Shown here piece after piece: positions 60,753 through 64,000 of a DNA stretch of 64,000 bases. Source of the stretch: Acanthosepion esculentum (Eukaryota > Mollusca > Cephalopoda > Sepiida > Sepiidae); the NCBI GenBank assembly GCA_964036315.1, contig OZ038517.1:57113156-57177155 (forward strand), read 5' to 3'. Below the pieces are notes generated by a model. The model had not been told where the DNA came from. It did no database searches and saw only the letters and a program-made list of their open reading frames with translations. Position 1 is the stretch's first letter. The number at the start of each line of letters is the position of its first letter. A program made the position numbers and the translations under genes.

Positions 60753-60900
60753 GTCAGATGTACCAAAAATGCTCGATGCTTACCAAGCGCCATCAGAGCC
60801 CAGCTCATAACACTTCTGCAACGTTAGGCCAGATGACGGCTGTCGTAAAATCTTATAATATTAACTAAAAAATAAAAATGGAAAGAAGATAGTTTAAAAC
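60753..60900 (-). promoter_or_regulatory. 5' UTR / core promoter region of ANKRD13
   Basis: Sequence immediately upstream of the ANKRD13 ATG, less AT-rich than its surroundings up to about 60850 and then dropping back to AT-rich DNA. No TATA box at a convincing distance was seen. The transcription start cannot be fixed from sequence alone; placement is by position only. An upstream non-coding exon cannot be excluded. Confidence 0.4.
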
Positions 60901-62030
60901 AATCTTTTATAATCACAGGTGACTTTCTGCTATTTAATTCTTATATAAAAATAAACTTAGAATTAAAATATCTTTCAAATTCACATGCTTATTTTTCTTC
61001 TTTGCGGTGTGATTTCATAATTTTGCAACTTAACTCAAGAACCTCTTTGCGGCACCAGGCTGTTTCACGTAGTATTTTCTTTTTTAAATTTTGAAGTAAA
61101 CATAGTAGTCATAAAATGGGGGATCGTTATATAGTTGTTATTGAAGTGCAATTCAATCCCCCATTTTGTAACCACGGACATTGAACAGCTACTAATTAGT
61201 TTAATTGCTATGCATACAATTTTAACTTTCTTATTGGACACTTTGATTTTTTATTAACAATAGGTACAGAAAACAAATGACTACCGATATGTTTACTTTT
61301 TTCGAAATGGTCTTTGAGCATTTGTTTTTATTTTTTTATTTTTACAAATGGAATTTATTGTTAAAAATAATTCCTTTTTTTTTTTTTTCCAAGTTATCTT
61401 TAAAAAAATTTTTTATTATAAGTTTCATTTTTAGGAAGGAATTCTAATTGAACTGTCATGGCTCAAAAAGTTTACGAACTTTCAAAATGATTTTTTAAAA
61501 TGTTGACACAACTTCACTCTTTCTTAAAATTCTTTTTCAAAATTAAAACAGATGTCTAAAAAGTGGATATCCGTTTTTTTTTGTTTTTTAGCTACTAAAT
61601 CACATTCACTAACTCACATGATTTTTTTTATCCCCTTCTTCACTGGATTGCATTTTTGGTTTCGCGTCTTCGGACAAAAACAAGTTGTACAGAGCCACTA
61701 GTATGAAGATCGAACCCACTACTCGGTAGTTATAACTTACGGTCAACAAGACCAACTCGCTCTCACAAGTTTTCTATGAAAGATTTACCATTATATACAG
61801 GGTGGGGGGGGAGATTTTAAATAGAATTTCAATTTCAACTTCAAGTAACTGATAAAATAAAACTAATTACAAAAACTAAATAATGGGTAGTGTAGCGAGG
61901 AAGGAAAGAAAAAAGTGAAATAGTATTAAAAAAATAAATAAATAAGGTTATTCTTCGAATGTAGCTAATTAAAAAAACCTTTCAACTTTCAATTATTAGA
62001 ATAAGAGAAAATTGACTTGCGTCTTGTCCT
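60901..62030. other. Upstream region of ANKRD13, no gene seen
   Basis: AT-rich. Holds a 12-bp inverted repeat (AAAATGGGGGAT at 61113-61124 with 61156-61167) and, on the minus strand at ~61690-61765, a tRNA-like SINE head (GCGAGTTGGTCTTGTTGACC with B box GTGGGTTCGATC). Nothing coding recognised. Confidence 0.55.
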
Positions 62031-62096
62031 TCAGTATCTGTCTATATTTCTGAGATGCTGGTATTATGTACACTCCTCATCTTTGTCGCCATATTT

Positions 62097-62142
62097 ACCA
62101 CAACGTTTCGGCCGTTGTACGCTACGGCCTTCTTCAGGTGGT
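62097..62142 (-). ncRNA. Hammerhead-ribozyme-like motif, left end copy
   Basis: Minus strand: stem I ACCAC/GTGGT (5 bp), core CTGAAGA (fits CUGANGA), an extra A, stem II GGCCGT/ACGGCC (6 bp, loop AGCGTACA), GAAA, then C-GTT as a minimal stem III / cleavage-site triplet (NUH). Relative to the right-end copy, stem I pair T-A has become C-G: a compensatory change. Stem III is only a self-complementary ACGT, so activity would require dimer formation or is lost; the extra A before stem II is also non-canonical. Confidence 0.6.
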
Positions 62143-62319
62143 TGGAATGTCGAACTGAATTCTTTATTTCGATCACTGGGGTAGACTGTTCTAGTTCCAC
62201 GGGCCATGTCTAATGGATGTCAGTTAGTTAATTCCTGTTAATTCCTCTCTCCAAGTTCTCCACCGCCTTAACTAGCTGCGGAAAGAAATATATAGGGGAG
62301 GCAGGCTGCCCCCTTAAGG

Positions 62320-62545
62320 TAAGGCTTCAAGAACACCAGAAAGCTGTAACACAAGGGGAAGTGAAAAAATTAGGCGTGGCTGACCACATAGAGAGAAAAG
62401 GGAGGTCACCGCCCTCTGTGGGATCAGGTTGAGATCATAGACAAAAAATATCATTGGAAAATTCGTAAACTTAAGGAATCAACACATATGTTAGGCCACA
62501 AATATCTCGTGAGCCGACCAAGCATAGAAATGAATACATGTGGGA
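62320..62545 (+). pseudogene. PLE GIY-YIG endonuclease region (decayed)
   Basis: Plus strand across frames: [18 protein letters not shown] (aggcttcaagaacaccagaa), GVADHIERKG, PLWDQVEIIDKKYHWKIRKL then KESTHMLGHKYLVSRPSIEM NTCGNQ. Conserved Arg and Glu-His of the GIY-YIG helix are recognisable; frames broken by stops. Confidence 0.7.
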
Positions 62546-62706
62546 ACCAGTAATAAGGAGTGTCCGAGAAAAGTGATAATAACAACAAAAATTGCAATAT
62601 GAGCTCTGGTAAAAACATGTAGGATTACAGCAAAAATTGCGATATGAGCACTGGTAAAAAATGGGTGCTGAAGATATTAGGTTTATAATACCCAAAAATT
62701 CATACA

Positions 62707-62795
62707 CAGATGTCCTCAAGGACATATGGCACAATGGATGAAGGCGTTAGTTAGATCCAGTGACAGGACCCAAAGAGTGTGAGTTCAATACCTCG
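62707..62795 (+). repeat. tRNA-like segment in PLE tail (A and B box)
   Basis: ATGGCACAATGGATGAAGGC (A-box / D-arm-like, 62726) and GTGAGTTCAATACCTC (B-box-like, ~62779), preceded by GTCCTCAAGGACATA as in the 16300 copy. The best preserved of the tRNA-like tails here. Confidence 0.55.
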
Positions 62796-62909
62796 TTAAG
62801 GCGGTGGAGAACTTGGAGAGGGTAATTAACAGGAAATAACTGACATGGCACGTGGAACTAGAACAGTCTATCCCAGTGAGCGAAATAACGGGTACAGTTC
62901 GACATTCCA

Positions 62910-62955
62910 ATCACCTGAAGAAGGCCGGGGCGTACAACTGCCGAAACGTTGTGAT
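62910..62955 (+). ncRNA. Hammerhead-ribozyme-like motif, right end copy
   Basis: Plus strand: stem I ATCAC/GTGAT (5 bp), core CTGAAGA, stem II decayed to GGC/GCC with mismatches above, GAAA, C-GTT, giving a predicted cleavage 3' of 62950. Mirror image of 62097-62142. Confidence 0.55.
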
Positions 62956-63200
62956 AAATATGGCGACAAAGATGAGGACAATAGTCCGAATAATGTAATA
63001 GTGAGTTTTGCCCTGTTTTTTCAATCCAAGAAATTCTCTTATGTGAACCTTGTCCTTCCCTTGTTAGCACATCGGTCGTGCGCTGTACAACACTTTTTTT
63101 CTCTGAACCGTAACGAAAACAATCTTTCTCTGTCCCCTCTGATTTTCACCTTAAGCTCGTGCTTCCCTTAAAGCATCAATCTGTTGGGAGAAAAAAGATT

Positions 63201-63268
63201 CACCTTCGTGATTTTTTCACCTTCGTGATTTTTTCACCTTCGTGATTTTTTCACCTTCGTGATTTTTT
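63201..63268. repeat. 17-bp tandem repeat, four copies
   Basis: Unit CACCTTCGTGATTTTTT repeated exactly with period 17 from 63201; followed by a T-run and CACC. Confidence 0.95.
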
Positions 63269-63346
63269 TTTTTTTCACCCTGTACAAGGCCCAAGAGCCA
63301 CTCTAGGTATAGGGTTATAGACACAGTTTATGGGGAGAGGGTAGAG

Positions 63347-63453
63347 ATAATGGTTAACCCTAGATTTGAACAGGTTAAGAAGTTTGAAGTGATTGGGGAA
63401 GCTTCCCCGATCACTTGTAACCTGTTCAAGTCTAGGGTACCGTTAACCATTAT
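63347..63453. repeat. Foldback with nested inverted repeats
   Basis: Outer arms ATAATGGTTAACCCTAGATT then TGAACAGGTT (63347-63376) against AACCTGTTCAAGTCTAGGGT then ACCGTTAACCATTA (63419-63452); inner palindrome GTGATTGGGGAAGCTTCCCC then GATCAC (63389-63414). No coding content; MITE-like. Confidence 0.8.
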
Positions 63454-63802
63454 TTCCCCCCTTGGGAGTTGAGCGGCAAAACACGTTGTTACGACACTGG
63501 CTTCCACGTTAAAATCCTTCCCGTGAAACATTCGGATTTTCAATAAATCTGCATAACTGGTATACAAACTTCTTGCAGTGAAAGGAAGCGATTTCTTCCA
63601 GAACATTGCGACGAGCCAACCGATCCCACTTACTTAGACATATTTGTCAATGGGGCTACGCACTAAGCAAACAAGGCGATCGCCTGAGCGTTAAACTACT
63701 TAGAAGGAGAGCTGTAATGTGTGCCAATTGGCATATTGTAGTCATCAAATATAATTTATTAATTTAATTACCTTATCAAAATTGATTGCAGAGCCGATCT
63801 AA

Positions 63803-64000
63803 GGTGCTAAATACCAGTTTGCCAACCCAGAGAGCATTCCAAATAAACAACCTCGTTCATCCAAAGTTTCAAACTTACAAGAAGCGCCACTTTCTTCGTT
63901 AGAGACAAATATGTCTGACAAAGAAAATAGCAACATTCGCAGAAAAGGAGAACTCGTCGGACATCCCACTGATTCAAGAGCATTCTTCTCAAAGACTTTC
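63803..64000 (+). CDS. Possible first coding exon of an unidentified gene, running off the right edge
   Basis: Plus strand, open from 63803 (after TAA at 63800) to the end of the window. ATG at 63911 with A at -3 gives MSDKENSNIRRKGELVGHPT DSRAFFSKTF. The region is less AT-rich than its surroundings, and a possible acceptor (TTGATTGCAG) ends at 63791, which would make 63792-63910 5' UTR. DKEN followed by Arg/Phe-rich sequence resembles a KEN box, as found near the N-terminus of securin and other APC/C substrates, but 30 residues are too few to assign a family. It would be divergent to ANKRD13. Confidence 0.3.

Larger units (their letters stand above)
62036..62998 (+). mobile_element. Penelope-like element remnant with inverted hammerhead-bearing ends
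   Basis: Outer arms: left 62074-62272, right 62795-62978, imperfect inverted repeats with the hammerhead-like motifs in exact mirror positions (sum 125052). Between them, plus strand: decayed GIY-YIG region (62320-62545), a 3' UTR, and a tRNA-like segment (62707-62795). The RT domain is absent. Same family as the fragments at 85, 15690 and 19760 and the palindrome at 11407; a different family from the element at 3937-6258. Confidence 0.8.

Noticed and set aside
62845..63171. Plus-strand 108-codon frame overlapping the right hammerhead-like motif
   Set aside because: It starts inside the PLE inverted end, crosses the ribozyme-like motif and leaves the element; no protein similarity and no coding pattern.
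63201..63268. CRISPR-like array
   Set aside because: Units are contiguous 17-bp tandem copies without spacers, and the genome is animal.
63328..63606. Minus-strand 92-codon frame
   Set aside because: Half of it lies in a foldback inverted repeat, and no domain was recognised.
63807..63992. Minus-strand 61-codon frame at the right edge
   Set aside because: Hydrophobic, Cys/Leu-rich antisense of the more plausible plus-strand frame.

Overview
The window looks like nuclear DNA from a mollusc, most likely a cephalopod (octopus-like). It is very AT-rich, full of mono- and dinucleotide microsatellites, and holds one animal gene with consensus GT-AG introns stretched over about 60 kb among many dead transposable elements. 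The organism assignment is inferred from composition and repeat content; no species marker was seen.

The only confident host gene is on the minus strand: an ANKRD13 family gene of the A/B/D type (ankyrin repeats plus GPCR-chaperone domain). Ten coding exons can be placed by protein similarity, with matching phases and GT-AG sites throughout: 60752-60621, 25803-25668, 23872-23748, 19701-19656, 17823-17770, 16575-16486, 11102-10919, 10162-10096, 2877-2719 and 1319-1037. They give 1276 nt (425 codons plus 1 nt). The C-terminal part, including the expected ubiquitin-interacting motifs, lies beyond the left edge. Intron 1 alone is about 34.8 kb. A second, very tentative host exon (plus strand, ATG at 63911) runs off the right edge.

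The rest is repeats. 1-1036: Penelope-like element (PLE) fragment with a tRNA-like tail. 1320-2718: piggyBac remnant. 2878-10095: microsatellites, a PLE arranged as a near-perfect 847-bp inverted repeat (3937-6258), and a dead hAT. 11103-16485: two hairpins, a LINE, an unidentified element ORF and two PLE fragments. 17824-23747: a 723-bp inverted-repeat element, a PLE fragment, a second hAT and a Tc1/mariner remnant. Intron 1 (25804-60620): nested LINEs (31.7-34.7 kb), a dispersed inverted-repeat element in three copies, a class II tRNA-like gene, a LINE with a C-terminal zinc finger (46.6-47.5 kb), and many homopolymers. Upstream of the gene (60753-64000): a second PLE (62036-62998) whose two inverted ends carry hammerhead-ribozyme-like motifs with a compensatory base change.

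The most interesting signal is the PLE material. Several copies repeat one layout: GIY-YIG endonuclease region, then a tRNA-like segment, then a hammerhead-like end, with ends in inverted pairs. One isolated palindrome (11407-11505) joins two inverted ends at the predicted hammerhead cleavage point. PLEs are known to carry hammerhead motifs; the tRNA-like module and the cleavage-point palindrome deserve a second look.
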